Below, one piece after another: positions 1 through 7,811 of a DNA stretch of 11,855 nucleotides. Position numbers and translations under genes: made by a program. Under the pieces are notes generated by a model, which worked only from the letters and a program-made list of their open reading frames with translations, did not search any database and had not been told where the DNA came from. The DNA lies in the NCBI GenBank assembly GCA_946184715.1, contig CAMHGU010000049.1, positions 1 through 11,855 of the forward strand. Reading direction: 5' to 3'. This DNA is from an uncultured bacterium. Its GTDB lineage: Bacteria; Bacteroidota; Bacteroidia; Bacteroidales; Muribaculaceae. Numbering within the stretch: position 1 is the first letter of the stretch; each line of letters opens with the position of its first letter.

Positions 1-16
1 GAATCCGAATGCCAAG

Positions 17-50
17 AAATGAGTCGTTGATGTATCATCACGGCTCATTT
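17..50. terminator. Hairpin terminator closing the porZ-DUF115-MATE unit
   Basis: An inverted repeat lies 13 bases beyond the stop codon of the MATE gene. The outer arms (17-27 and 40-50) pair over 11 bases with one T-G wobble. After a one-base bulge, the inner arms GATG and CATC pair around a TAT loop. On the minus strand the hairpin is followed by TTTCTT, a short T-rich tail. On the plus strand it is followed by a longer T-rich stretch (to about 64), so it may stop transcription from both sides. No gene is visible in bases 1-62, and what lies to the left is outside the window. The structure is seen in the sequence; the terminator function is inferred. Confidence 0.6.
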
Positions 51-62
51 TGATTTTGTATT

Positions 63-1430
63 TTATGTGGAGGGGGCCGGGGAGGTGGTGAGGCGGGTGA
101 AGTAGCGGAACTGGGCTACGATCATGGCGGCGGTGATGATGGTGGAGATGACGTCGCTGATGGCGAAGGAGGCCCAAACGCCGTCGAGGCCGAGCCACAG
201 CGGCACGGTGAGCACGAGCGGGATGAGGAAGAGAATCTGGCGGGTGAGGCTCAGGAAAATCGACTTCCAGGCTTTGCCTATCGACTGGAAGAAGTTGGTG
301 GAGACAATCTGGAAACCTACGAGCCAGAACATCGACATAGCGATATGCAGGGCGTTGTCGGTGACGTCGATGAGCGTGTCGTCGGCAGTGAAGGCACGGG
401 CGATGAGCGTTGGGCAGAAGAGGGCAATGGCGGTGCCGACGATGCAGATAGCCGAGGCCGCGGCGGCGGTGAGGGTGTAGGTGCGGCGCAGGCGACTGAA
501 GATGCGCGCGCCATAGTTGTAGCCCACAATGGGCTGCATACCCTGGCAAAGCCCGATAATCACCATCACGAGAATCTGCCCGAAGGTGTTGAAGATGCTT
601 GCGGCAGCGATGGCCATATAACCGCCCCATCGGAGCAGCGAGTGGTTGATGAGCGCGCCCACGAAGCTATGGGTGATGTTGATGAGAAACGGCGCGGCAC
701 CGATTGAGAATATCGAAGCTACGATGCCCCACTGCAGCTTGTAGATGTCGCGTGTGAAGTGCAGGTGGTGCTTCTCCTGCGAGAGGTGGGCCATCACCCA
801 CACCATCGACACGCCCATAGCGATGTCGGTGGCTATGGCGGCGCCTTTGATGCCCATATTGAGGCCAAAGATAAATATAGGGTCGAGAATCACATTGACC
901 ACCGCGCCGATGAACATCGTAATCATCGCCTTGCGCGGATAGCCCGAGGAGCGGATGTAGTTGTTGAACGAATACGACAGGTTGATAAAGAGGAATCCCG
1001 GGAGGAGATATATCAGGTAGTCGTGGGCATAAGGAAGAGTCTGCTCGTCGGCGCCGAACATATAGAGGAAGTCGTCGATAAACACGGCGAAGCAGGCTAT
1101 ATAGGCGAGAGCGATGCCGATGGTAAGCACCAGGGCGTTGCCGAGCACCCGCTGCGCCATCTTGTAGTTCTTCTCGCCGAGGAGAATCGACACACGCGAT
1201 GAGCCACCGACGCCCACCAGTACGCCGAAAGCCGTGGAGATATTCATCACCGGGAAGGTGATGCCCAGCCCTGCAATCGCCTCGGGCCCTACGCCCTGCC
1301 CAATGAATATGCGGTCGATGATATTGTAGGTAGCCATCACGATGTTGCCCACGATAGCCGGGATGCTATATCGTAGCAAAAGGCGGCCTATAGGCTCTGT
1401 TTCGAATTGGCGTAGTTGGTTGGCTTGCAT
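63..1430 (-). CDS. MATE family transporter, MepA-like
   Basis: This 455-residue inner-membrane protein has the length and about twelve hydrophobic segments expected of a MATE transporter. The family exports cationic drugs or metabolites in exchange for Na+ or H+. Recognisable family stretches include IIDRIFIGQGVG (about residues 37-48), NVILDPIFIFG (179-189), GIKGAAIATD (193-202) and GMQPIVGYNYGA (297-308). The second and last resemble MepA-type MATE proteins more than NorM. The start at 1430 precedes a typical short cytoplasmic N-terminus. It is the last gene of the unit begun by porZ, 16 bases after the DUF115-like gene, with no promoter in the gap, and a hairpin follows it. The substrate cannot be read from the sequence. 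MATE proteins share a superfamily with lipid-linked oligosaccharide flippases, so a role other than drug export is possible, but this is speculation. Family assignment is secure. Confidence 0.93.
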   Translation of the reverse strand: MQANQLRQFETEPIGRLLLRYSIPAIVGNIVMATYNIIDRIFIGQGVGPEAIAGLGITFPVMNISTAFGVLVGVGGSSRVSILLGEKNYKMAQRVLGNALVLTIGIALAYIACFAVFIDDFLYMFGADEQTLPYAHDYLIYLLPGFLFINLSYSFNNYIRSSGYPRKAMITMFIGAVVNVILDPIFIFGLNMGIKGAAIATDIAMGVSMVWVMAHLSQEKHHLHFTRDIYKLQWGIVASIFSIGAAPFLINITHSFVGALINHSLLRWGGYMAIAAASIFNTFGQILVMVIIGLCQGMQPIVGYNYGARIFSRLRRTYTLTAAAASAICIVGTAIALFCPTLIARAFTADDTLIDVTDNALHIAMSMFWLVGFQIVSTNFFQSIGKAWKSIFLSLTRQILFLIPLVLTVPLWLGLDGVWASFAISDVISTIITAAMIVAQFRYFTRLTTSPAPST

Positions 1431-1446
1431 CGCGAGGGAGTGAAGG

Positions 1447-2259
1447 TTATAGCCGCTTGCGCTCGAAAGCGTCGATGAAACTATCGGGGGTGATGTTGAC
1501 GATACGCTGGCCGCGGGGCTTGGCGAAGTGTTCTATCTTGTGGTAGGCACGAAAGGCGAGGTAGAAGCTGTAGATGATCTGGTGGAGCGGATACCGCACA
1601 TAGTCGGTGGCGATGCGCTGCTTCTCGGCGTCGCTATCGGCGTAGAAATGCGGCTGTACTGACACCACGTGGTTGGCATCATCGACCCAGAGCGTCTTGG
1701 TCCAGGAGTGGTCGGCCCCGGCGAGGTAGATATTGTCGTAGCCCATACGCAGGGCTTGCATTATCGAGGGGATAAGCACATTGCGCGGGCGCGGCATCGC
1801 GGCGCCGCTGCTATAAGCCCAGCGCTCCAGCCACCCGAATCCCTCGGCGGCCACCATATTGAATCGGGCAATGCTCACACAGGCCGATGCGCTAAGGCGT
1901 GGCGTGGAGCAGCCCGTGGGCACGAAGAGCGTCATCGGCCAATCGGTGTCGCTGAGGTTTTGCCACAGCCGCTGAATGTTCTCGGGCGGTGTGGTGCTGA
2001 AGAATAGAGGGTCGGCCAGCACGTAGTAGCGCGGACACAGCTGCCGGAATTGAGGGGTAGAGGCGGCGAAGTTGACCGCCATCAAGGCTTTGTCGGCGAG
2101 GAAGTCGGCGTGATGCTCGATAGTGTCGGCGAGCGAAGGGCCATTGCCCATCACCACGATGCTACACCCCGGCGGCACCGTAGGCACCGCCACGCCGCAG
2201 CGCGAGCGTAGCGCAATGCGCGCTATGCTTGCCAAAGTGTCGAGCAGAGGCAACGACAT
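1447..2259 (-). CDS. DUF115 / MptE-like protein, possible glycosyltransferase
   Basis: This 270-residue soluble protein has the hallmarks of the DUF115 (MAF_flag10 / MptE-like) fold. It has a glycine-rich nucleotide-binding-like turn, VMGNGPSL (36-43). This is followed by NFAA (63-66), YYVLADPLFF (78-87) and a C-terminal half with NVLIPSIMQALRMGY and then IYLAGADHSW (160-186). Relatives include archaeal MptE, a pterin diphosphokinase, and the motility-associated factors that place pseudaminic or legionaminic acid on flagellin. No flagellar or pterin gene is nearby, so a sugar-transfer role seems likelier than pterin synthesis, but this is inference. No signal peptide is evident. The gene starts 5 bases after the porZ stop and lies 16 bases before the MATE gene, so the three are very probably co-transcribed. 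Automated labels based on MptE similarity would be unreliable here. Confidence 0.75.
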   Translation of the reverse strand: MSLPLLDTLASIARIALRSRCGVAVPTVPPGCSIVVMGNGPSLADTIEHHADFLADKALMAVNFAASTPQFRQLCPRYYVLADPLFFSTTPPENIQRLWQNLSDTDWPMTLFVPTGCSTPRLSASACVSIARFNMVAAEGFGWLERWAYSSGAAMPRPRNVLIPSIMQALRMGYDNIYLAGADHSWTKTLWVDDANHVVSVQPHFYADSDAEKQRIATDYVRYPLHQIIYSFYLAFRAYHKIEHFAKPRGQRIVNITPDSFIDAFERKRL

Positions 2260-2264
2260 CGGGG

Positions 2265-4607
2265 TTATTTCACTACGTTGACCGATGCCACAGTGCGAAG
2301 CGAGGAGGCGCTTTGTCCGGCGCGGATGGTGTAGCGACCCGTGGCCACACGGTTCCCGTCGGCATCGAGGCCGTTCCAGTAGTACACGCCGCCATTGGAG
2401 GTGCCGGAGCTAACCACGGTGCCATTGCCGTCCACAATCCGCACTACGCTGTTGTTCATCAGGCCGTAGATGGTAATCCAGCCGTTAAATGAAGGAGCAA
2501 CGGGGTCGGGGAAGGCATACACGTTGTCGTAGTTCTCTTCCATAGGCAGCGTAGTGGGGTTGTATTCCACCATACCGCGATTACGGGTGCCGATGAATAC
2601 GCCGCCGGTCTTAGGGTTGCAGGCCACTTCCACCACGTAGTCGTCGGGCAAGTAACTGTTGCTCGTGTTAAACTGGTTGTAAAGGCGGGAGCCATCGGCA
2701 TTGGTGTAGAAGACGCCGTTGGTTTGAGTGCCGAACCACTTACGCCCCTCGTTGTCCTTAGACATACTCATCACGAGCTCGCCTTCCATGAGGTAGCCCT
2801 GAATAGAGCCGTCGTCGGCGATAATCTGCGGGCGCGTCATTCGGGGGCTGTCGCCGAAGGCGTCGGCCGGGTTGAAGTAGAAAGCGCCATCGGTAGAGGC
2901 GGCCCACACACGACCGCGCTCATCTTCCATAAGGTCGTTGATATAGTAGGGAGAGAAAGGCTTCTCGTTCTGGTCGATGAAGTTGCTGATGACCACGGTG
3001 CGGTCGTCGGAGGCGTCGCCGGGGGTGCCGTTGTCGTCAAAGACTGTCAGCGTGGAGTTGTAAGTACCGTTGGTGAGCACCTTATAGTTGGATTTCTTGC
3101 AAGCTACGAAGCTGATTTTCTTGGTACATACGAAGCCGGGGATATCGACCACAATCCAATCAGCCGCGGTGACATCTTGATCCTGCTTGTTGCGGGGCAG
3201 CACAGCGATAACGCGGTCGGAGGCTGAGGTACCGCTCACCACCCAGAGGTTCTTTTGACCGTCGAAGTCAAGACCGGCGCATAGGCAGGCCCAGGGCTTC
3301 TTGAGCGGCGAATTGGTGTTGTCGTAAAGGCGGGTGTCAATACCGTTCTTCACGAGGTGCACGCCATCGAATTGGGCTGCCAGATACACCTTCGACTTGT
3401 CGTCGGGGTCGAGGGCAATGGCGTTGGGGCCCACGAGGTTCTTATTGGTCATCGTGGTGTTCCACGGATAACCTACGGTGCGCCAAGTGGAGCCGTCGTA
3501 GGTGTCGAGATAAGTGACCAAGTAATACTCGCTCCACCACTGAGTGGAAGCGCGGTCGCACACGTAGAGCAGGTCGTTCTGGTCATCGTAGGCCATAAGG
3601 TAGGGACGCGTCACGGCCGAGGCTTCGGGCTTGGCATAGGGTGTGAGCACCGTCTCGGCGCCGGCATCGGTGAGGCTCACCTCTTTGACGCCGGAGGCAT
3701 CACCGAGCCAGAAGGATTGCCCGTTGTTGCACGACGAGATCTTGGCAGCAGCTTGCGCGGTGCTGAGGGTGATGACGCGCTCTACGCTCGAAGCATCGGA
3801 GCTGAGCTTCACGAGCTTATTGTCCTTGGTGGTGAGATACACTATGCCTTCATTCTCATCGTAGGCAGTGAAGGTGTAGTCGCCGGTAACGGTAGTGGCT
3901 GCAATGCCTGTCTTATCAGCGTTGAAACCTACTAAATAAATTCGGGAGCTCGTACACCCTACGAATTTGGTATCGCTGATGGGCAGCACCTTTGAATAGT
4001 TAAGGCTATTGCTGCTCATCTCCGAGAGCGAGCTGTGACGAGCATCGAGATCGCTCCAGTACATAGCATTATTGGCGCCGAGCATGAGTTTACCGCTGAG
4101 AGGGAAAACATACTTGACGCCGGTGCCATAGTTGCGCATCTCTACCACACGGTGCTGCTGATTATCGAGAATCAGGTAGCCAAAGGCCGTGGCCACATAA
4201 GTGCGGCCATCGGCAAAGAGCACTTCGTTGATGGTCTTGCTCTCCTTCATTATAGCGTCCTTGAGGTCGCTGACGTTGAACACGCGGCCATCGTCGTAGA
4301 TATAGTCGATGTTGGCATCGGTATAGGTGACGATAATAAACTCCTCGTCCTCGTTGCGGTAAATATTGCCAACGGAGGTGTCGGAGAGAGTGTTACGCGC
4401 GTTGAGCGATGCGGTCACGCCGGTAGCTTTATCGTAGCGATAGAGGCTGTTGGTGCTGACGTAGTACACGAGCGAGGGCGTGTCGATGACGCGGGTCATC
4501 GTGGAGCCGAGGGTGCTGTGAATCTTCCAGTCGCCGGTGGTGGCCGCGGTAGCGGTGCCTACTGTCAGGAGTATTGCCGCTGCTAATGATATGAGATTGC
4601 GATACAT
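2265..4607 (-). CDS. porZ: PorZ-like beta-propeller protein of the type IX secretion system
   Basis: The 780-residue product is close in length to Porphyromonas gingivalis PorZ. A signal peptide covers about residues 1-21 (hydrophobic ISLAAAILLTVG, then ATA). The mature N-terminus begins with WKIHSTLG and continues as repeated beta-propeller strands in the PorZ N-terminal style. Later blades show regulator-propeller-like motifs: INDLMEDERGRVWAAS (556-571), KDNEGRKWFGTQTNGVF (617-633) and GVFIGTRNRGMVEYNP (669-684). The last 85 residues form an Ig-like C-terminal domain with WNGLDADGNRVATGRYTI (744-761), as in FlgD-like or T9SS C-terminal domains. In P. gingivalis, PorZ sits on the cell surface with PorU, PorV and PorQ, binds anionic LPS and helps attach cargo to it. 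It heads a three-gene unit from a clear promoter at 4655-4686. A surface two-component-type propeller protein of other function is the alternative. Confidence 0.82.
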   Translation of the reverse strand: MYRNLISLAAAILLTVGTATAATTGDWKIHSTLGSTMTRVIDTPSLVYYVSTNSLYRYDKATGVTASLNARNTLSDTSVGNIYRNEDEEFIIVTYTDANIDYIYDDGRVFNVSDLKDAIMKESKTINEVLFADGRTYVATAFGYLILDNQQHRVVEMRNYGTGVKYVFPLSGKLMLGANNAMYWSDLDARHSSLSEMSSNSLNYSKVLPISDTKFVGCTSSRIYLVGFNADKTGIAATTVTGDYTFTAYDENEGIVYLTTKDNKLVKLSSDASSVERVITLSTAQAAAKISSCNNGQSFWLGDASGVKEVSLTDAGAETVLTPYAKPEASAVTRPYLMAYDDQNDLLYVCDRASTQWWSEYYLVTYLDTYDGSTWRTVGYPWNTTMTNKNLVGPNAIALDPDDKSKVYLAAQFDGVHLVKNGIDTRLYDNTNSPLKKPWACLCAGLDFDGQKNLWVVSGTSASDRVIAVLPRNKQDQDVTAADWIVVDIPGFVCTKKISFVACKKSNYKVLTNGTYNSTLTVFDDNGTPGDASDDRTVVISNFIDQNEKPFSPYYINDLMEDERGRVWAASTDGAFYFNPADAFGDSPRMTRPQIIADDGSIQGYLMEGELVMSMSKDNEGRKWFGTQTNGVFYTNADGSRLYNQFNTSNSYLPDDYVVEVACNPKTGGVFIGTRNRGMVEYNPTTLPMEENYDNVYAFPDPVAPSFNGWITIYGLMNNSVVRIVDGNGTVVSSGTSNGGVYYWNGLDADGNRVATGRYTIRAGQSASSLRTVASVNVVK

Positions 4608-4654
4608 ACTACTACTATTGTTGAGGTTTCTACTATTCAGTTTCGCTTAGAGTG

Positions 4655-4686
4655 CAAATATATCTATTTTGTGGCTTATTTACAAA
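4655..4686 (-). promoter_or_regulatory. Bacteroidetes-type promoter of porZ
   Basis: On the minus strand a TTTG -33 element (4683-4686) and a TATATTTG -7 element (4655-4662, matching TAnnTTTG) are separated by 20 bases, the usual spacing for the primary Bacteroidetes sigma factor. The predicted start of transcription lies near 4650, giving a leader of about 40 bases before the ATG at 4607. The -33 element lies in the last two sense codons of the upstream gene. The leader has no strong Shine-Dalgarno site, which is normal in this phylum. The elements are seen directly; activity is inferred. Confidence 0.75.
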
Positions 4687-6389
4687 TCGTTGGGTGTCAT
4701 TTCGGCGGTTTCGGCTTGAGGCTCAGCGCCATCGGGTGCCGGCTGCGGCGCGCTCTTGTCGACTTGCAGAGCTTGCCGCTTCCGGAATTGGCTGAGAATC
4801 TCTTGCGGATTGGGGAATTTGCGCCATTGCTCTTCGACCATATCGTGAGAGAACTGCACATCGCCTACCTTCTCGAGGATAAACACGTTCCAGAACACCT
4901 TCTTGTAGAACAGGTTGAATTCGGGCCTTGCGTAGCCTATTACATCTTCGCCATCGGCGTGATCTTGGAGATACTCATAACGGACGTAGTTTCGGCCTAC
5001 GAAGCCGTAGTCGTTGCCCTCTTTCCGGGTGAGCTTGCCGCGGAAGTGGCGTATAAAAGGGATTCGCGCCAGGTGGCTCTGCTCGAGATGCAGCGAGCGA
5101 ATCTTCGACGCGCCGGTGGTGTGGTCGATGGTGATGCGGCAGCGGTACACATCGCCCACCTTCGGGGCCTCATTCAAGAACGAGGCGTAGTTGAGGCGCC
5201 CGAACACCATACGGTCGGTGATATAGCTGAGATACTGCACCTTAGGGCTTACTTCGGTCACCACGATGGCTATCGTATCCTTGCCGAACACGAAGCGCTC
5301 GGCGCGCTTGGAATCGTTGACTTGAATGGCGTAGTTGTCAGGGGCCGGTGTGGTTTCGGCCCACCACGGCTCGCTCTGCTTGGCGACGATGTCCGGTGCC
5401 GGCGTCATCTGTAATCGCCGGCGCAACGCGGCTGCCGATTCGTATTCGGCGCGCGCACGGTCGTATTGTCCCCGGCTCTCGTAGATGGCGGCCAGCTTCT
5501 CGTGCAGCCCTATCCGCATATTGTCGGGGCCGTGGCAGGTGATGGCTTTGCAATAGGCGGCATAGCGCATATTCACATCGGAGAGGTAATCGCCGAGCTG
5601 CGACCAGGCCCACATCTTGGTGGAGGCGCATCGCGCGATGAAATCCTTCAGGGCATCGACGGCCTCTTGCTTGAGGTCGATAGCGTAGAGCAGGCGCGAG
5701 GCGTAATAGGTGGGGTACACAAAACTCTTATGGAGCTGAGCCAGCGTGATGAGGTCGATGACAAAGGCGAGCACCTCCTGGCGGTCGTAGTAGCCTTTGG
5801 CATAGTCGCGCAGCATCGCCTTGCTTTGCATCACATAGGCTTGCTCGGCGAGCGAAAGGCGACGTCCGTCGCGGTAAGAGTCGTAGCCGGCAGCCAGATG
5901 CACCTCGAAGTCGGACGGCCGCAAATATTGGCAATCCCACCACTCGAAAAACTCCGAGAAGCCTTGCCAGGGCTGCAGATGCACATTCTTCAACCCCGCA
6001 AAGATGCTCAGCAGGCGCGAGTAGGCTCCTGAGGGGCGCACAAATTGCAGCTGCTTGACGAGGTCGAAGAGGTGGTCGGCCACGTCGAGTGCTTTGTTAT
6101 GGCGTGAACAGTCGATGATAAACTTCAGGATAGGGTTGACCACCTTCTGATTGGCGCAGTCGGTGCCGGTGGCCGGAATATGGAGGTTGACCACCTCGTT
6201 GAGATAGGCGAAAAACTCTCCGCGCTGGGCATAAGTGGCGGTGCGCCCCATCTTCACCACGAGGCACATTGCCAATTCATTGCGCACATTACGGTCGTCG
6301 GGGTCGCTTAATAAAGCCTCTATCGCGGCCTCAAAAGCTTCCTGCACCTTACCCGTAGTGCGCAACTCCTGTATTTGCTTATACTCCAT
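4680..6389 (-). CDS. Helical-repeat (TPR-like) protein with C-terminal S1/cold-shock-like OB folds
   Basis: This 569-residue protein has no signal peptide or membrane segment and is probably cytoplasmic. Residues 1-330 are almost wholly helical, with TPR-like pairs at the start (EAFEAAIEALLSDPDDRNVRNELA) and near 290-325 (KLAAIYESRGQYDRARAEYESAA). A linker rich in P and W (330-355) follows. Residues 368-434 look like a beta-rich OB fold (DTIAIVVTEVS, VGDVYRCRITID). Residues 448-507 resemble a second, cold-shock-like fold (FRGKLTR, then YGFVGRNYVRYEYL). The tail after 540 is P/A/E-rich and ends MTPNDL. S1 and cold-shock folds usually bind RNA or single-stranded DNA. The layout reminds me of helical and S1/CSD-like domains described for TOTE conflict systems (DUF7017-type), recalled and not checked; no TOTE helicase, primase or nuclease is nearby. 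The gene is a single-gene unit with its own promoter. Function unknown. Confidence 0.85.
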   Translation of the reverse strand: MEYKQIQELRTTGKVQEAFEAAIEALLSDPDDRNVRNELAMCLVVKMGRTATYAQRGEFFAYLNEVVNLHIPATGTDCANQKVVNPILKFIIDCSRHNKALDVADHLFDLVKQLQFVRPSGAYSRLLSIFAGLKNVHLQPWQGFSEFFEWWDCQYLRPSDFEVHLAAGYDSYRDGRRLSLAEQAYVMQSKAMLRDYAKGYYDRQEVLAFVIDLITLAQLHKSFVYPTYYASRLLYAIDLKQEAVDALKDFIARCASTKMWAWSQLGDYLSDVNMRYAAYCKAITCHGPDNMRIGLHEKLAAIYESRGQYDRARAEYESAAALRRRLQMTPAPDIVAKQSEPWWAETTPAPDNYAIQVNDSKRAERFVFGKDTIAIVVTEVSPKVQYLSYITDRMVFGRLNYASFLNEAPKVGDVYRCRITIDHTTGASKIRSLHLEQSHLARIPFIRHFRGKLTRKEGNDYGFVGRNYVRYEYLQDHADGEDVIGYARPEFNLFYKKVFWNVFILEKVGDVQFSHDMVEEQWRKFPNPQEILSQFRKRQALQVDKSAPQPAPDGAEPQAETAEMTPNDL

Positions 6390-6405
6390 TGTCTTTACAA
6401 CTCTG

Positions 6406-6413
6406 CAAAGTTA
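6406..6413 (-). promoter_or_regulatory. -7 promoter element of the helical/OB-fold gene
   Basis: The minus strand reads TAACTTTG here, a full match to the Bacteroidetes TAnnTTTG -7 element. No good TTTG is present 19-21 bases upstream (about 6433-6438 reads as TTCC-like bases), so the -33 element is weak or absent. The element ends only 16 bases before the ATG at 6389, which predicts a leader of roughly 10 bases. It is the only promoter-like match in the 60-base gap after the MATE gene. Confidence 0.5.
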
Positions 6414-6421
6414 ATCATATT

Positions 6422-6436
6422 TTCCGAAAAACGGAA
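6422..6436. terminator. Small inverted repeat after the NorM-like MATE gene, doubtful terminator
   Basis: Five-base arms TTCCG and CGGAA flank an AAAAA loop, 13 bases beyond the MATE stop codon. The stem is short and has no clear T run behind it on the minus strand (AATATGATT follows). It may be a weak terminator between unit A and the next gene, or chance. It overlaps the place where a -33 element for the next gene would lie. Confidence 0.25.
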
Positions 6437-6449
6437 TAGAAACGACATA

Positions 6450-7811
6450 CTATGCCGCCGACGGGCGCGGGGCGGTGAGGCTGCGAAGATGACGAATGAA
6501 GGTGGTGAAATAGAGCACGCCGGCGAGCGAAAGGCTGGCGGCGAAGGAGTAGAAGATGCCCTCGGCGCCACCGCCGAAGGTGAAGGCGAAGAGATAGGTC
6601 ACCGGAATGCCTACAATCATATACGACACAAAGGCGATGGTCGATAGCGGCTTGACGTGGGAGATACCTCGCAGACAGTTGCAATAGGTCACCTGCGTAG
6701 CGTCGGCAAATTGATAGGTGATGAGCGGCGGTATCAGGAGCATACAGAGTGCTATCACCTCAGGGTCGGGCGTGATGAGCGACACCAACTTGTGGCCCAC
6801 TGTCAGGAATATTATCGAAGCTACGGCGGCAAAAAACAGTATGATGGCGAATCCGCTATGGGCGGCGGCTCCGGCTTGGCGATATTCGCCGAGGCCGTAG
6901 TGGTGGGCGATGCGGATACAGGTGGCCGAGGCAAAGCTTTCGTACACCATAAAGCCAATCATACCCGCAATCATCACCACTTGGTAGCTTGCGAGCGCTA
7001 TGGCACCTATCCAACCGAGCATCACACCGGCGATGGAGAAATAGGCGGTTTCCAGTCCACTTTGCAGGGCTATGGGCCACGAGGAGCTGATTATTCGCTT
7101 CATTGTGGCTACCGAGCGGCGCGCGGCGGCCATCAGGCGGAAATCGGCGCGGTAACGGCGGTGAAAGGCCATCACGCAGAGGGTGGCCACGGCCATAGTG
7201 ATGCGCGATGCAAGGGTGCTGACACCGGCACCGTTAAGCCCCATCTCGGGGAACCCGAAGGCCCCGAAGATGAGCAGATAGTTGAACACCACATTCTGCA
7301 CATTGGCGATGATGGTAATCCACATAGGCACAGCCACTTGTCCGGTGCCGTCGAAGTACTGTCGCAAGGCGCAGGTGATGCCCACGAGCCAAAGGCTCGA
7401 CAGCACCACCAGATAGTACTCCTTGACCAGCGGCATCAGCTCCGGCGGCTGGTTGAGAAAGTCGAGGAAGAAGTAGAATACGGTCATAATGGCCGTGAGC
7501 AGCAGGGCGAATATGGTGTTGACTTTAAGCCCGTTGTGCATCACTCCGGCCAGCAGCTCACGCTCGCCGCGCGCGCTGTGTTGCCCCACAAGGTGTGTAA
7601 GCCCTATCGAGAAGCCCATAATGAGCATAAAGGGCAGCATAAAGATATTGTTGACCAGTGAGGCTGCGGCGAGGGCATCGGTGGCGTAGTGTGCCACCAT
7701 AATATTATCGGCAAAGCTCACCACGATGACGCCAAGGTGGCCTACGAGGATAGGCGCGCCGAGGCGTAGTATGCGCGACACGTGGCGCTGATATTTCGGA
7801 GCGTGGCTCAT
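6450..7811 (-). CDS. MATE family transporter, NorM-like
   Basis: This 453-residue integral membrane protein has about twelve hydrophobic segments. NorM-type motifs are visible: FADNIMVAH (33-41), VGQHSARGE (75-83), QYFDGTGQ (151-158), NVVFNYLLIFG (173-183) and NGAGVST (193-199). NorM proteins export cationic compounds in exchange for Na+ or H+; the substrate here is unknown. The start codon overlaps the mrp stop (ATGA, 7808-7811), which indicates translational coupling, and the gene ends the LRR-trmB-mrp-MATE unit. It is clearly divergent from the second MATE protein in this window: the N-terminal loops and the helix 5-6 region differ, so the two are not a recent duplication. The product ends in a short basic tail after the last helix. 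Family assignment is secure. Confidence 0.93.
   Translation of the reverse strand: MSHAPKYQRHVSRILRLGAPILVGHLGVIVVSFADNIMVAHYATDALAAASLVNNIFMLPFMLIMGFSIGLTHLVGQHSARGERELLAGVMHNGLKVNTIFALLLTAIMTVFYFFLDFLNQPPELMPLVKEYYLVVLSSLWLVGITCALRQYFDGTGQVAVPMWITIIANVQNVVFNYLLIFGAFGFPEMGLNGAGVSTLASRITMAVATLCVMAFHRRYRADFRLMAAARRSVATMKRIISSSWPIALQSGLETAYFSIAGVMLGWIGAIALASYQVVMIAGMIGFMVYESFASATCIRIAHHYGLGEYRQAGAAAHSGFAIILFFAAVASIIFLTVGHKLVSLITPDPEVIALCMLLIPPLITYQFADATQVTYCNCLRGISHVKPLSTIAFVSYMIVGIPVTYLFAFTFGGGAEGIFYSFAASLSLAGVLYFTTFIRHLRSLTAPRPSAA

Noticed and set aside
4680..6389. A complete TOTE-type conflict system
   Set aside because: Only a resemblance in the helical and OB-fold segments is visible. No helicase, primase-like or nuclease gene is next to it; the neighbours are a MATE gene and porZ.
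6657..7661. A 334-codon open frame on the plus strand opposite the NorM-like MATE gene
   Set aside because: The translation is rich in H, G, R and Q without any hydrophobic core or known motif, and it lies wholly antisense to a clear transporter gene. Strong G/C at third positions keeps antisense frames open.
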